From Photobacterium frigidiphilum (GTDB taxonomy: Bacteria > Pseudomonadota > Gammaproteobacteria > Enterobacterales > Vibrionaceae), in the NCBI RefSeq assembly GCF_003025615.1, contig NZ_PYMJ01000040.1, forward strand, positions 1-48,245: a stretch of DNA of 48,245 nucleotides, read 5' to 3'. The notes under the pieces were generated by a model. That model saw only the letters and a list, made by a program, of their open reading frames with translations. It searched no databases and was not told the origin of the DNA. A program made the translations under genes and the position numbers. This document shows positions 26,075 through 34,778 of the stretch, in pieces (the stretch's first letter is position 1; each line of letters opens with the position of its first letter).

Positions 26075-27631
26075 ATGCAGATTGGTGTGCCTAAAGAGAT
26101 ATTCGCGAATGAAACGCGAGTTGCTGCTACGCCTAAAACGGTAGAGCAGTTGTTAAAAATGGGGTTCAGCGTTGCTATCGAGCAAAATGCTGGCGTTCTT
26201 GCTAGTTTCGGCGATGCAGCTTTTGAAGCCGCGGGTGCGACTATCGTTTCAACTGAAGATGTATGGCAGTCAGATCTTATTCTGAAAGTTAACGCTCCTC
26301 AGGTTAACGATGAAACTGGTGTTGATGAATTTGATTTGATCAAAGAAGGTGCAAGTATTGCCTGCTTTATTTGGCCAGCTCAAAATAAAGAGTTGCTAGA
26401 TAAGTTATCAACGAAAAACATCAATGTAATGGCTATGGACTCAGTGCCGCGCATTTCACGTGCTCAAGCGTTGGATGCACTAAGTTCAATGGCTAACATT
26501 GCGGGTTACCGTGCTGTTGTTGAAGCTGCTCATGAATTTGGTCGTTTCTTTACAGGGCAGATTACTGCTGCTGGTAAAGTGCCACCTGCAAAAGTGTTAG
26601 TTGCTGGCGCGGGTGTTGCTGGATTGGCTGCAATCGGTGCTGCTGGTAGTCTTGGTGCAATTGTTCGTTCTTTCGATGTACGTCCTGAAGTTAAGGAACA
26701 AGTTGAAAGTATGGGTGCAAGCTTCCTTGAAGTTGATTTCAAAGAAGATACAAGCACTGGTGATGGTTACGCTAAAGAAATGTCAGATGATTTCAACAAA
26801 GCAGCCGAGCGTTTATACGCAGAGCAAGCTAAAGATGTTGATATCATCATTACGACAGCGCTTATTCCAGGTCGTCCTGCACCGAAGTTGATCACCAAAG
26901 AAATGGTTGATTCAATGAAGTCGGGCAGTGTGATTGTCGATTTAGCAGCGGCTAACGGTGGTAACTGTGCTTATACTGAAGCCAATAAAGTTATTACCAC
27001 GCCAAATGGCGTAAAAGTGATTGGTTATACCGATATGGTAGGTCGTCTTCCGACTCAGTCATCTCAACTTTACGGTACTAACCTTGTTAACCTTCTAAAA
27101 CTTCTTTGTAAAGAAAAAGACGGTAACATCAACATCGATTTTGAAGATGAAGTGTTACGTGGTCTAACTGTTATTAAAGAAGGTGAAATCACGTGGCCTG
27201 CGCCACCAATCAAAGTATCTGCCGCACCTCAGCAACCAGCTGCGGAAATAAAACCCAAAGTTGTCATTGAAAAAACACCAATGTCACCGGTTAAAAAATA
27301 CGGTTTGATGGCTGCTGGTATTGCTGCATTTGGTTGGATTGCAAATTACGCTCCTGCGGAATTCCTTGCTCACCTAACGGTATTCGTACTGGCATGTGTT
27401 GTAGGTTACTACGTAGTATGGAACGTATCTCATGCGCTTCACACTCCTCTTATGTCAGTGACTAATGCAATTTCAGGCATCATCATTGTAGGTGCTGTGT
27501 TGCAGGTAAGTCAGGGTAGCAGTTTGGTTACTGTCTTGGCATTCATTGCCGTTCTTATTGCAAGTATCAACATATTTGGTGGCTTTACAGTTACCAAGCG
27601 GATGCTTGAAATGTTCCGTAAAGATAAATAA
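26075..27631 (+). CDS. pntA: NAD(P) transhydrogenase subunit alpha
   Basis: PntA is the NAD(H)-binding and partial membrane subunit of the proton-translocating transhydrogenase, which makes NADPH from NADH using proton motive force. It carries the alanine-dehydrogenase-like opening MQIGVPKEIFANETRVAATP, the dinucleotide motif VLVAGAGVAGLAAIGAAGSLGA (near 173) and the mobile-loop stretch GYTDMVGRLPTQSSQLY. After about residue 405 there are four membrane helices (IAAFGWIANYAPAEF and following). At 518 residues it is close to the E. coli protein (510). pntB follows after 10 bases. Confidence 0.97.
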   Translation: MQIGVPKEIFANETRVAATPKTVEQLLKMGFSVAIEQNAGVLASFGDAAFEAAGATIVSTEDVWQSDLILKVNAPQVNDETGVDEFDLIKEGASIACFIWPAQNKELLDKLSTKNINVMAMDSVPRISRAQALDALSSMANIAGYRAVVEAAHEFGRFFTGQITAAGKVPPAKVLVAGAGVAGLAAIGAAGSLGAIVRSFDVRPEVKEQVESMGASFLEVDFKEDTSTGDGYAKEMSDDFNKAAERLYAEQAKDVDIIITTALIPGRPAPKLITKEMVDSMKSGSVIVDLAAANGGNCAYTEANKVITTPNGVKVIGYTDMVGRLPTQSSQLYGTNLVNLLKLLCKEKDGNINIDFEDEVLRGLTVIKEGEITWPAPPIKVSAAPQQPAAEIKPKVVIEKTPMSPVKKYGLMAAGIAAFGWIANYAPAEFLAHLTVFVLACVVGYYVVWNVSHALHTPLMSVTNAISGIIIVGAVLQVSQGSSLVTVLAFIAVLIASINIFGGFTVTKRMLEMFRKDK

Positions 27632-27641
27632 GGAGTAACAC

Positions 27642-29018
27642 ATGTCTGCAGGAATCGTACAAGCGGCATATCTTGTTGCTGCGGTACTATTTATCATGTC
27701 TCTTGCTGGGCTTTCTAAGCAAGAAACAGCGCGAGCAGGTAACTATTACGGCATCGCGGGTATGGGTATTGCGCTTATCGCGACAATCTTTGGTCCTGAC
27801 GCTCAAGGCACAGGCTGGATCCTTCTAGCGATGGTTATCGGTGGTTCTATTGGTATCCGTCTTGCTAAGAAAGTTGAAATGACAGAAATGCCAGAGCTGG
27901 TTGCTATTCTTCATAGCTTCGTAGGTCTAGCGGCAGTTCTTGTTGGTTTCAATACATATATTGACCACGGTGAGTTAACGGGTGCACTACTGAATATCCA
28001 CCTTGTGGAAGTATTCTTAGGTGTGTTCATTGGTGCGGTAACCTTTACTGGTTCTATTGTTGCTTTCGGTAAATTGCGTGGAATTATTGACTCTAAGTCA
28101 TTAATGCTTCCTCATCGCCATAAACTAAACTTAGCTGCGATTGTTATTTCATTCCTTCTAATGCTTCACTTCGTTAACGTAGAAGGTTCTACGTTTGCGC
28201 TTGTTGTTGTTACTTTGATTGCATTTGCGTTCGGTTATCACCTAGTTGCTTCAATCGGTGGTGCAGATATGCCCGTTGTTGTTTCAATGCTTAACTCTTA
28301 CTCGGGTTGGGCAGCGGCAGCAGCAGGCTTCATGCTATCGAACGATCTTCTTATCGTAACGGGTGCATTAGTTGGTTCTTCTGGTGCTATTCTTTCTTAC
28401 ATTATGTGTAAGGCGATGAACCGTTCTTTCATTAGTGTAATTGCAGGCGGCTTCGGTACTAACGTTGTTGCTTCTAGTTCTGATGAAGATCAGGGTGAAC
28501 ACCATGAAACATCAGCAGAAGAAGTGGCTGAAATGTTGAGCGATGCAACGTCTGTTGTGATCACTCCTGGATACGGTATGGCTGTTGCTCAAGCACAATA
28601 TCCCGTTCACGAAATCACAAGTAAGTTGCGTGCCAAAGGTATTGATGTCCGTTTTGGTATTCACCCAGTTGCGGGCCGTCTACCTGGTCACATGAACGTA
28701 CTGCTTGCAGAAGCTAGAGTACCTTACGATATCGTACTAGAAATGGACGAAATCAATGATGACTTGTCTAAAACAGATGTAGTACTTGTTATTGGCGCGA
28801 ATGATACGGTTAACCCTTCTGCAATGGACGATCCAAATAGTCCTATCGCAGGTATGCCTGTATTAGAAGTGTGGAATGCGAAGCATGTTATTGTGTTTAA
28901 GCGTTCAATGAATCCAGGTTACGCGGGTGTTCAAAACCCATTGTTCTTTAAAGAGAACACACAGATGCTGTTTGGCGATGCAAAAGAAAGTGTAGATAAT
29001 ATTTCTAAATTTCTTTAA
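27642..29018 (+). CDS. pntB: NAD(P) transhydrogenase subunit beta
   Basis: PntB provides the main membrane channel and the NADP(H)-binding domain of transhydrogenase. Eight or nine helices occupy about 1-265, including HSFVGLAAVLVGFNTY and GGADMPVVVSMLNSYSGWAAAAAG. The NADP domain begins near 290 and has ITPGYGMAVAQAQ, GIHPVAGRLPGHMNVLLAEA, VVLVIGANDTVNPSA and KRSMNPGYAGVQNPLF. The length is 458 residues (E. coli 462). AAGGAG precedes the ATG. It is the second gene of the pntAB operon, which ends in a strong terminator before the vxr genes. Confidence 0.97.
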   Translation: MSAGIVQAAYLVAAVLFIMSLAGLSKQETARAGNYYGIAGMGIALIATIFGPDAQGTGWILLAMVIGGSIGIRLAKKVEMTEMPELVAILHSFVGLAAVLVGFNTYIDHGELTGALLNIHLVEVFLGVFIGAVTFTGSIVAFGKLRGIIDSKSLMLPHRHKLNLAAIVISFLLMLHFVNVEGSTFALVVVTLIAFAFGYHLVASIGGADMPVVVSMLNSYSGWAAAAAGFMLSNDLLIVTGALVGSSGAILSYIMCKAMNRSFISVIAGGFGTNVVASSSDEDQGEHHETSAEEVAEMLSDATSVVITPGYGMAVAQAQYPVHEITSKLRAKGIDVRFGIHPVAGRLPGHMNVLLAEARVPYDIVLEMDEINDDLSKTDVVLVIGANDTVNPSAMDDPNSPIAGMPVLEVWNAKHVIVFKRSMNPGYAGVQNPLFFKENTQMLFGDAKESVDNISKFL

Positions 29019-29042
29019 TACTGTTAATCGTTAGCAATTAAG

Positions 29043-29067
29043 AAGGGAGCTTTAGCTCCCTTTTTTT
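29043..29067 (+). terminator. Terminator of pntAB
   Basis: AAGGGAGC (29043-29050) pairs with GCTCCCTT (29055-29062) around TTTA and is followed by a run of T's to 29067. Confidence 0.92.
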
Positions 29068-29247
29068 ATCTGTTGAAAATGGAGACTAACGACCATAAGT
29101 CTGTTGTTATAAAGAAAATTGTTATAAGGGAATGCGTAACGTGATGCTAAAATGTAATTGTCAATGAACGACCATTGATTAAAACGTAACCGCTTTAAAG
29201 TATTGACAAATTTATGACATTATAACTATTTTGAATGATAAGCTTTG

Positions 29248-30690
29248 ATGATGAAAAAGTATGTATTGTTAGTCTCACTCATATTCTCAGGTTTTAGTTT
29301 TGCAGATGTGCAAACTTTACCTGATCGTTTGAATGCCGTGCGTTCAGATTTACTTACAAGTGATCCTTTAGCAACGTACGATTTTAGACAGCTGCAAAGC
29401 CAGTACCCGACACCATTAATTTTATTGTCGAATTTACTACCGCAGTCTGCGAAGTACCCTTTATCTTCAATGAAGCGTCTGTATAAGAACGCACAGACGT
29501 GTAAAGGACCATGGCCGGTAAGCCCTTTGGTTACTCAACCCGTTGTCTTTGTACGAGCACTTTGTAATAACACCGCTTTACCTAGAGGGTGGTTCTCGCG
29601 TTCAGGGTATATTCACCCAGGTGGTGGTAGTTACGCTTACCGTTATATAGAGAAGCACCCTGAAGATAGTACTGTTTTAGCAGATTACTTACACATACAA
29701 GAGCGTCAATTGGCACCAACAAACTCGGTGTTAGGGCGTTTACAGCGAATGAATAATGAAGAGATCAAAGTATTCAATTCGGGTGCTGATTCTTTTATCT
29801 CCAATGGCGAGCTATGGGTTCGTAGTGGGAATGAATACCATATTTATGATCAACCGACTTGGTCGGTAGTGTTAAACCGTTATGATATACATTTTAAGCG
29901 GTTAAGTAATACTGACTTTTGCTTAGCCAAAAGTGGTAACATTTGTTGGCAAGAGGATGATAAGTCCTATTTGACCTTTTATTTGTTAATTGGTCTGTTG
30001 GTTGCTAACGTAAGCCTATTGATAGGGTGGATTTTGTATCGCTGGCGTATCCGTCGAAGAGCGATGCAAGAAAGAATGTTGGTGTTACAGATTTTGACGC
30101 ACGAACTTCGCACTCCTATAGCAAGTTTAGCGATGACAGTTGAAGGCTTTCGCCGAAATTTTGATGCATTACCTGAATCTCTTTATGATGAATTTAGGCG
30201 ATTAACGGAAGATTCTAGACGTTTACGTCAGCTTGCCGAGGCAAGTAAAGATTACCTTCAAGCCAATCAGCAACAGTTAAGTGTTCAGCAAGTCGATTCA
30301 TTTAATGAATGGCTTGAATATATAAGTGAACCTTATGATGTAAAACTGCTCTTATCAGAGGATAAGAGCGTAAAATTGAATATTTATTGGCTGGGTACAT
30401 GTATTGACAACTTATTGTCGAATGCCCAGAAATATGGCGATGCGCCAATTACACTAACGTCATCATTCAAAAATGGAAAGTTGATTGTAAGAGTTCAAGA
30501 TAATGGGCTATTGGGCCCTAAAGATTGGGCTAGATTAAGAAAGCCTTTTGTCAGTGAAAAAGGGCTTGGGCTTGGGCTTACAATCGTTGAATCGATGATT
30601 CGTAGAATGGGTGGAAGCCTCAAACTTGAAGGTCCACCTACAACGTTTATTTTGGAGATACCGTGTGAATCAAACTCTGCTCTTGGTTGA
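29248..30690 (+). CDS. vxrA: Sensor histidine kinase VxrA-like
   Basis: This membrane kinase resembles VxrA (WigK), which in vibrios senses cell-wall or envelope stress and controls peptidoglycan genes and type VI secretion. A signal peptide (to about FSFA) is followed by a large periplasmic sensor (about 20-240), one membrane helix (about 241-263), the H-box HELRTP with phospho-accepting His285, and an ATPase domain with DNLLSNAQKYG, VQDNG and GLGLG. The frame also opens at a TTG three bases earlier. The pntAB-vxrA order and the DUF2861 gene downstream support the name. A perfect TTGACA lies at 29203-29208. vxrB overlaps its 3' end. Confidence 0.85.
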   Translation: MMKKYVLLVSLIFSGFSFADVQTLPDRLNAVRSDLLTSDPLATYDFRQLQSQYPTPLILLSNLLPQSAKYPLSSMKRLYKNAQTCKGPWPVSPLVTQPVVFVRALCNNTALPRGWFSRSGYIHPGGGSYAYRYIEKHPEDSTVLADYLHIQERQLAPTNSVLGRLQRMNNEEIKVFNSGADSFISNGELWVRSGNEYHIYDQPTWSVVLNRYDIHFKRLSNTDFCLAKSGNICWQEDDKSYLTFYLLIGLLVANVSLLIGWILYRWRIRRRAMQERMLVLQILTHELRTPIASLAMTVEGFRRNFDALPESLYDEFRRLTEDSRRLRQLAEASKDYLQANQQQLSVQQVDSFNEWLEYISEPYDVKLLLSEDKSVKLNIYWLGTCIDNLLSNAQKYGDAPITLTSSFKNGKLIVRVQDNGLLGPKDWARLRKPFVSEKGLGLGLTIVESMIRRMGGSLKLEGPPTTFILEIPCESNSALG

Positions 30691-31324
30691 AGATGACCGC
30701 AACCTTGCTGATGGTTTACTCGAAAGCTTAAAGCAAGCTGGCTACACATGTTTATATGCTGATTGTGCTAATAAAGTTGCCGATTTATGGCCTGATGCAG
30801 ATCTTGTTGTATTAGACCGACAATTACCAGAAGGTGATTCATTAGACTTTTTAAGCGGCTGGCTATCGATTAAACATGTACCTGTTATCCTATTAACTGC
30901 CATGGTGTCAGTTACAGATAAAGTAATAGGCTTAGATTCAGGTGCGAAGGATTACTTAACAAAACCTTTTGCTGAAGAAGAGCTTCTTGCTCGTATTCGC
31001 TTACACCTTAGAAATGGTAAAGATGATCATTTGGCTGCAAACATCATAACGGTTGGTCAAATATCAATTAATATGGAAAGCCGAGAGGTTAACCATGATG
31101 GTGACATTGTCACGTTAACACGTACCGAGTTTGAATTACTGGTTTTTCTAGCCAAAAATGCAGGGCGTGTCTTTACCCGTGATGAATTATTAGATCAAGT
31201 CTGGGGCTACAATCATTATCCGACGACACGTACTGTAGATACGCATATTTTGCAGCTACGTCAGAAATTGATGGGTATAGAGATTGAAACGCTTCGTGGT
31301 GTTGGTTACCGGATGAAATCGTAG
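30665..31324 (+). CDS. vxrB: OmpR-type response regulator VxrB-like
   Basis: This is the cytoplasmic response regulator partnered with the kinase upstream. The receiver domain has the acidic pair VEDD, phospho-acceptor Asp51 in VVLDRQLPEGD, the switch Thr in ILLTAM and KDYLTKPF. The winged-helix output domain runs from about 128 to 219 (LTRTEFELLVFLAKNAGRVF, TVDTHILQLRQKL). The GTG at 30665 is chosen because it sits behind GGAG and begins directly at VNQTLLLVEDD; it overlaps the end of the kinase gene by 26 bases, so the two are translationally coupled. The longer frame from 30611 adds non-family residues. Confidence 0.88.
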   Translation: MNQTLLLVEDDRNLADGLLESLKQAGYTCLYADCANKVADLWPDADLVVLDRQLPEGDSLDFLSGWLSIKHVPVILLTAMVSVTDKVIGLDSGAKDYLTKPFAEEELLARIRLHLRNGKDDHLAANIITVGQISINMESREVNHDGDIVTLTRTEFELLVFLAKNAGRVFTRDELLDQVWGYNHYPTTRTVDTHILQLRQKLMGIEIETLRGVGYRMKS

Positions 31325-31353
31325 TCTGATGCATCAGTTATAATAAGATCCTA

Positions 31354-32223
31354 ATGATTATGAAGAAGCTTTCGATAACGTCTTCCGTCTTGTTATTACA
31401 TTCGGTGTTATACACGCCGAGTGTAATGGCAAAGTGGTTTAATGGGCAAGATTTGTATACAACCTCTCATCAAAGAATACTTGAAGGGAACACATCGGCA
31501 GGCTTTGATTCGATAATTCAAGCTTGGCAACAAGCACCCAATACAGAGCAACAAGCGAATCTTAATGAATTGCTTGAATTTGCGATCACTGAAGATTGCG
31601 GACACAGTCTTGAGCAAAAAGCGCTGCCTAGTTGGTTATCAAAACTGTCTATTCAGCGAGAAGTTATTCAAAACCTCAATCAGGTGATGTTGAAATTATC
31701 GATTGTTGGTTTAACGCGCACTAAAATTTCAGAAATAACCTTCACTAAATGGCCTGAAGATAACATTATCGTCAGTACACCTTCTATCCAAGAGGGAGGG
31801 TACTTTTCAGTAGAAGCTCGTCGTATGGAAAAGCCTTTAAGTTCAGGTGTTTATAAGATCACAGTTAAAGCTAATGATGAGAAAGATTGGATTAGTTGGG
31901 TTGTTTTATCTGAGCCAGCATTAAAACAAAGCCTAGGATGGAGAGACAGTAAAAATTGGCGAATAGAACAGGAAGGCTTACCTAATCCTGCATGCCCATC
32001 GCGTATCTTATCGATTAATTTATACGATTTAAATGATACGACGTGGACGCCACTTTGGACGGAAGAAATTGATGGTAAACTTCCCACAACATTACCTAAA
32101 ATTGATGTACCAAGTGGACGCTATTGGCTAAGCGTGGGTTTGATTAAAAGTCGCTGGCAGGGTGAAATATCAATATTGGATATTCAACGTATAACACGGC
32201 CTGTTGATTATCCGAGTTTTTAA
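31354..32223 (+). CDS. vxrC: DUF2861-family secreted protein, VxrC-like
   Basis: This is a periplasmic protein of unknown function encoded after the response regulator, as is vxrC in vibrios. A signal peptide ends near PSVMA. The mature part has an N-terminal helical segment (FNGQDLYTTSHQRILEGNTSAGF) and a beta-rich C-terminal half. A second in-frame ATG is two codons further. It lies 29 bases after vxrB and is probably cotranscribed. The two further genes known from V. cholerae (vxrD, vxrE) are not present here; nnrS follows behind its own promoter. Confidence 0.75.
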   Translation: MIMKKLSITSSVLLLHSVLYTPSVMAKWFNGQDLYTTSHQRILEGNTSAGFDSIIQAWQQAPNTEQQANLNELLEFAITEDCGHSLEQKALPSWLSKLSIQREVIQNLNQVMLKLSIVGLTRTKISEITFTKWPEDNIIVSTPSIQEGGYFSVEARRMEKPLSSGVYKITVKANDEKDWISWVVLSEPALKQSLGWRDSKNWRIEQEGLPNPACPSRILSINLYDLNDTTWTPLWTEEIDGKLPTTLPKIDVPSGRYWLSVGLIKSRWQGEISILDIQRITRPVDYPSF

Positions 32224-32239
32224 TTTTTTCATATTCAAA

Positions 32240-32264
32240 TGCCCAAACTATCTCAAAATGCTCG
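32240..32264 (+). repeat. Degenerate end of the MITE-like element
   Basis: These 25 bases match the left end of the element at 39863-39887 at 20 positions and have the same orientation. No further part of the element is visible on either side, so this is a decayed remnant or a solo end just after vxrC. Confidence 0.55.
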
Positions 32265-32377
32265 CCTGACTCTGAGGTTGCTTGTAATCTTCTGCGAATA
32301 TCTCTTCATTTTTATAGAACATTATCATTTCTGTATTTCTGACTATGCTTATAGCAAATTATAGAAAGTGAATTATA

Positions 32378-32425
32378 AACAGGTATTTTAATTGCACCTT
32401 TGAAGGTGTATAATTTATGCATGTT
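32378..32425 (+). promoter_or_regulatory. Two tandem NsrR-like operators over the nnrS promoter
   Basis: The first 11-1-11 palindrome is AACAGGTATTT, T, AATTGCACCTT (32378-32400). It matches the enterobacterial NsrR consensus, which I recall as AAGATGYATTT-N-AAATRCATCTT, at about 18 of 22 positions. The second, AAGGTGTATAA, T, TTATGCATGTT (32403-32425), matches about 16 of 22. The second contains a perfect -10 TATAAT (32409-32414); TTTTAA (32386-32391) is the -35 at 17-base spacing. Repressor on promoter is the expected layout for a nitric-oxide-inducible gene. Confidence 0.55.
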
Positions 32426-32452
32426 TAGAGTTGTACAAAGTAAGGTTTAGAA

Positions 32453-33658
32453 ATGATGCAGATTTTAGATAACGAAAAAGAACAGCGCATCTTACCCATT
32501 TTTCGATTGGCTTTTCGCCCATTCTTTTTAGGTGCGAGTATCTTTTCCGCTATAGCTATGATTATTTGGGCAATTTTTTGGTCCGGTAAAGTAGATGTTT
32601 CGATGTTAATGTATGGAAATCCAATTTGGTGGCACAGCCATGAAATGCTGATTGGCTTTACCGGTGCCATTATCATTGGTTTTTTGCTAACGGCTGTTCA
32701 AAACTGGACAGGGAACCCTGGTGTTAGGGGTTGGCCATTAGCGAGTATATTTCTTTTATGGGCAATAGCACGTGTTGGTTTGCTCTTTGGTACCGCTAAT
32801 ATCATTTGGATGATCATTGATCTTGCATGGGTTCCATTAGCAACGTATTTTTTGGCTAAGCCTCTTATTCTACGTAAACAGTGGAATAACTTGTTTTTTG
32901 TACCGCTCTTACTGCTGATGACACTACTTAATGCGTACCTTCACTTTATGGTATTAGGTTTTGTTGATTTTGATTTACGCGGTGTTTCACTTTCTGTTGT
33001 CACCGTTATATCTGTGATTGTACTTGTTGTGGGTGGGCGTGTTATTCCATTCTTTACATGGCGAGGTACTGATACCGCTCAAATTACACGAGTTAAAGCA
33101 ATAGAACTATTGGCGATGATACCAAGCTGGTTACTATTGGCGAATGTCTTACTGCCTATTCCTGATGCTATTAATCAAGTTACGTTACCTGCATTATTTT
33201 TTGCTACGGGTTTAACGCATTTGATTCGATTTGTACGCTGGAGAACATTTCAAACGCTTAAAACACCATTACTTTGGTCTTTACATGCCGCGTATTTGTT
33301 TATGATTATTGGTATGTTTATGCTAGGTTTTCACTTCTTAACGGGTGATATTAGTTACAGTGTAGCACTACACTTTATTACTGTTGGTGGTATTGGTTGT
33401 ATGATTCTTGCAATGATATCGAGAGTGTCGTTAGGTCATACTGGTCGATCTTTACAGGCTGGTCGCTGGATTATTATTGCATTTTTAGCCTTAATTATCG
33501 CAACGCTTGTTCGTACAGTAATTGTTTCGCTTGTACCTACAATGATATTGAACAGTTACGTTATCTCAGCTGTTTTATGGGCCGTTGCATTTACCATTTT
33601 TAGTATTGTCTATTTTCCAATATTAACTCAACCACGTGTTGATGGACGCCCAGGTTAA
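32453..33658 (+). CDS. nnrS: NnrS-family heme/copper membrane protein
   Basis: NnrS is a 12-helix inner-membrane metalloprotein linked to resistance to nitric oxide stress. The N-terminus has FRLAFRPFFLGA, a family signature, then IWWHSHEMLIGFTGAIIIGFLLTAVQNWTG with conserved histidines, GGRVIPFFTWRG, HLIRFVRWR and LHFITVGGIGCMILAMISRVSLGHTGR. The length of 401 residues is normal. Tandem NsrR-like sites in the promoter agree with control by nitric oxide. It is a single gene downstream of the vxr operon. Confidence 0.95.
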   Translation: MMQILDNEKEQRILPIFRLAFRPFFLGASIFSAIAMIIWAIFWSGKVDVSMLMYGNPIWWHSHEMLIGFTGAIIIGFLLTAVQNWTGNPGVRGWPLASIFLLWAIARVGLLFGTANIIWMIIDLAWVPLATYFLAKPLILRKQWNNLFFVPLLLLMTLLNAYLHFMVLGFVDFDLRGVSLSVVTVISVIVLVVGGRVIPFFTWRGTDTAQITRVKAIELLAMIPSWLLLANVLLPIPDAINQVTLPALFFATGLTHLIRFVRWRTFQTLKTPLLWSLHAAYLFMIIGMFMLGFHFLTGDISYSVALHFITVGGIGCMILAMISRVSLGHTGRSLQAGRWIIIAFLALIIATLVRTVIVSLVPTMILNSYVISAVLWAVAFTIFSIVYFPILTQPRVDGRPG

Positions 33659-33728
33659 GTTAATGAAGTGACAAAATGCAGATTTGCACCTAAAATGTCA
33701 ATCCGATTGAGATAAGCAGAAAGATAGC

Positions 33729-33917
33729 ATGTTTAATAATACACCTACGCTGAACCACGAAGAGCAACAAGTAGCCGCTGACCGTATTCATGATCTCATG
33801 GCAAAAGGTCTCAGTAGCGGTGAGGCTATAATGCTTGTTGCCCATGAAATTCGAGAAGCAGACGCTAAAAAACGTGGTGTGCAAGAAGTCGTAGAAACTG
33901 AAGACGACGAAGAGTAA
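33729..33917 (+). CDS. yoaH: YoaH-type UPF0181 small protein
   Basis: This 62-residue protein resembles E. coli YoaH: it begins MFNNTPTLNHEEQQVAADRI, continues MAKGLSSGEAIMLVAHEIRE and ends in an acidic tail. UPF0181 members have no known function. The ribosome binding site is weak (AGAAAGA). Two stem-loops follow: TGACTCA/TGAGTCA (33922-33939) and a terminator at 33960-33984. Confidence 0.88.
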   Translation: MFNNTPTLNHEEQQVAADRIHDLMAKGLSSGEAIMLVAHEIREADAKKRGVQEVVETEDDEE

Positions 33918-33921
33918 TACC

Positions 33922-33939
33922 TGACTCAAAACTGAGTCA
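33922..33939 (+). other. Short perfect hairpin after yoaH
   Basis: TGACTCA (33922-33928) pairs with TGAGTCA (33933-33939) over a 4-base loop, just after the stop codon and before the real terminator. No T-run follows. Confidence 0.5.
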
Positions 33940-33959
33940 CATTCATGCGATAAATGATT

Positions 33960-33984
33960 AACGGTGCTTTTGGCGCCGTTTTTT
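33960..33984 (+). terminator. Terminator after yoaH
   Basis: AACGGTGC (33960-33967) pairs with GCGCCGTT-side bases (33973-33980), including one T-G wobble, and is followed by TTTT. Confidence 0.8.
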
Positions 33985-34111
33985 CGTACAAAATGTGAGT
34001 AAAATCTCATACCATTCATATGGGTTTAGTAAATTCAATACTGCTGGAATATTATACAGTTCGAATGATCGCTAACCTTGTTAGTATGCTGGTTTTAGTT
34101 GAGGAGGTAGG

Positions 34112-34621
34112 ATGAATAACCGATATATAAAGGCCCGTACGTTAGCCCGTGTAAAGCATATTGGGCAACAGTATGGCGAGCGACCTTATTACTCTCATCT
34201 AGAAACTGTATCTCGTCTCGCAAGCCCATTTGGCATTAATGCAATGATTGTTGCGCAGTTGCATGATGTTATTGAAGATACAGAAACAAGTGTTGATGAA
34301 TTAGCTGCAGATTTTGGTTTTCTGGTTGCAGATGCTGTGAAGTATATGACAGACGGAAAATTAACAGATCGAATGAAACGTAAAATTGAAATCAACCAGC
34401 GGTTGGCCTCACTTGATATCGATGAAGAAGCTGGCCGATTAGCCCTAATTGTTAAAGCCTGTGATCGACTTGCCAATGTAAGAGCAAGTAAGAAAGCTTC
34501 AGAAGCTCATTTCAAAATGTACCAACAAGAACATAATGCCTTTAAGCAAGCCGTTTATCGTAAAGGGTTATGTGAAGCTATTTGGTGGGAGCTGGATACG
34601 CTAATCGAACGCCGAGCGTAA
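34112..34621 (+). CDS. Stand-alone SpoT/Mesh1-like HD-domain hydrolase
   Basis: This 169-residue protein contains only the HD hydrolase fold of RelA/SpoT proteins. His29 (YSHLETV), His51-Asp52 with Glu55-Asp56 (HDVIEDT) and Asp118-Arg119 with Asn122 (KACDRLAN) reproduce the metal and catalytic set and spacing of (p)ppGpp hydrolases such as Mesh1. There is no synthetase, TGS or ACT domain. It would remove the pyrophosphate of alarmones, or act on another nucleotide. GAGGAGG precedes the ATG. It is a single gene with a terminator. Confidence 0.82.
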   Translation: MNNRYIKARTLARVKHIGQQYGERPYYSHLETVSRLASPFGINAMIVAQLHDVIEDTETSVDELAADFGFLVADAVKYMTDGKLTDRMKRKIEINQRLASLDIDEEAGRLALIVKACDRLANVRASKKASEAHFKMYQQEHNAFKQAVYRKGLCEAIWWELDTLIERRA

Positions 34622-34710
34622 CATTTTAATGAGCTGACCCGTAGGCCGTTAACTGTTTATCTTGAGTCGTATGTTTTGTGACGTTGTTTTATTGCAAAAA
34701 CGTACAAAAT

Positions 34711-34737
34711 AAAAAGGCTTTCATCGAAAGCCTTTTT
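34711..34737. terminator. Bidirectional terminator between HD hydrolase gene and nadE
   Basis: AAAAAGGCTTTC (34711-34722) pairs perfectly with GAAAGCCTTTTT (34726-34737). It serves both convergent genes. Confidence 0.92.
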
Positions 34738-34778
34738 ATATAGATTACGCTGGTATTAACACTGAATCTGTAAAACGA

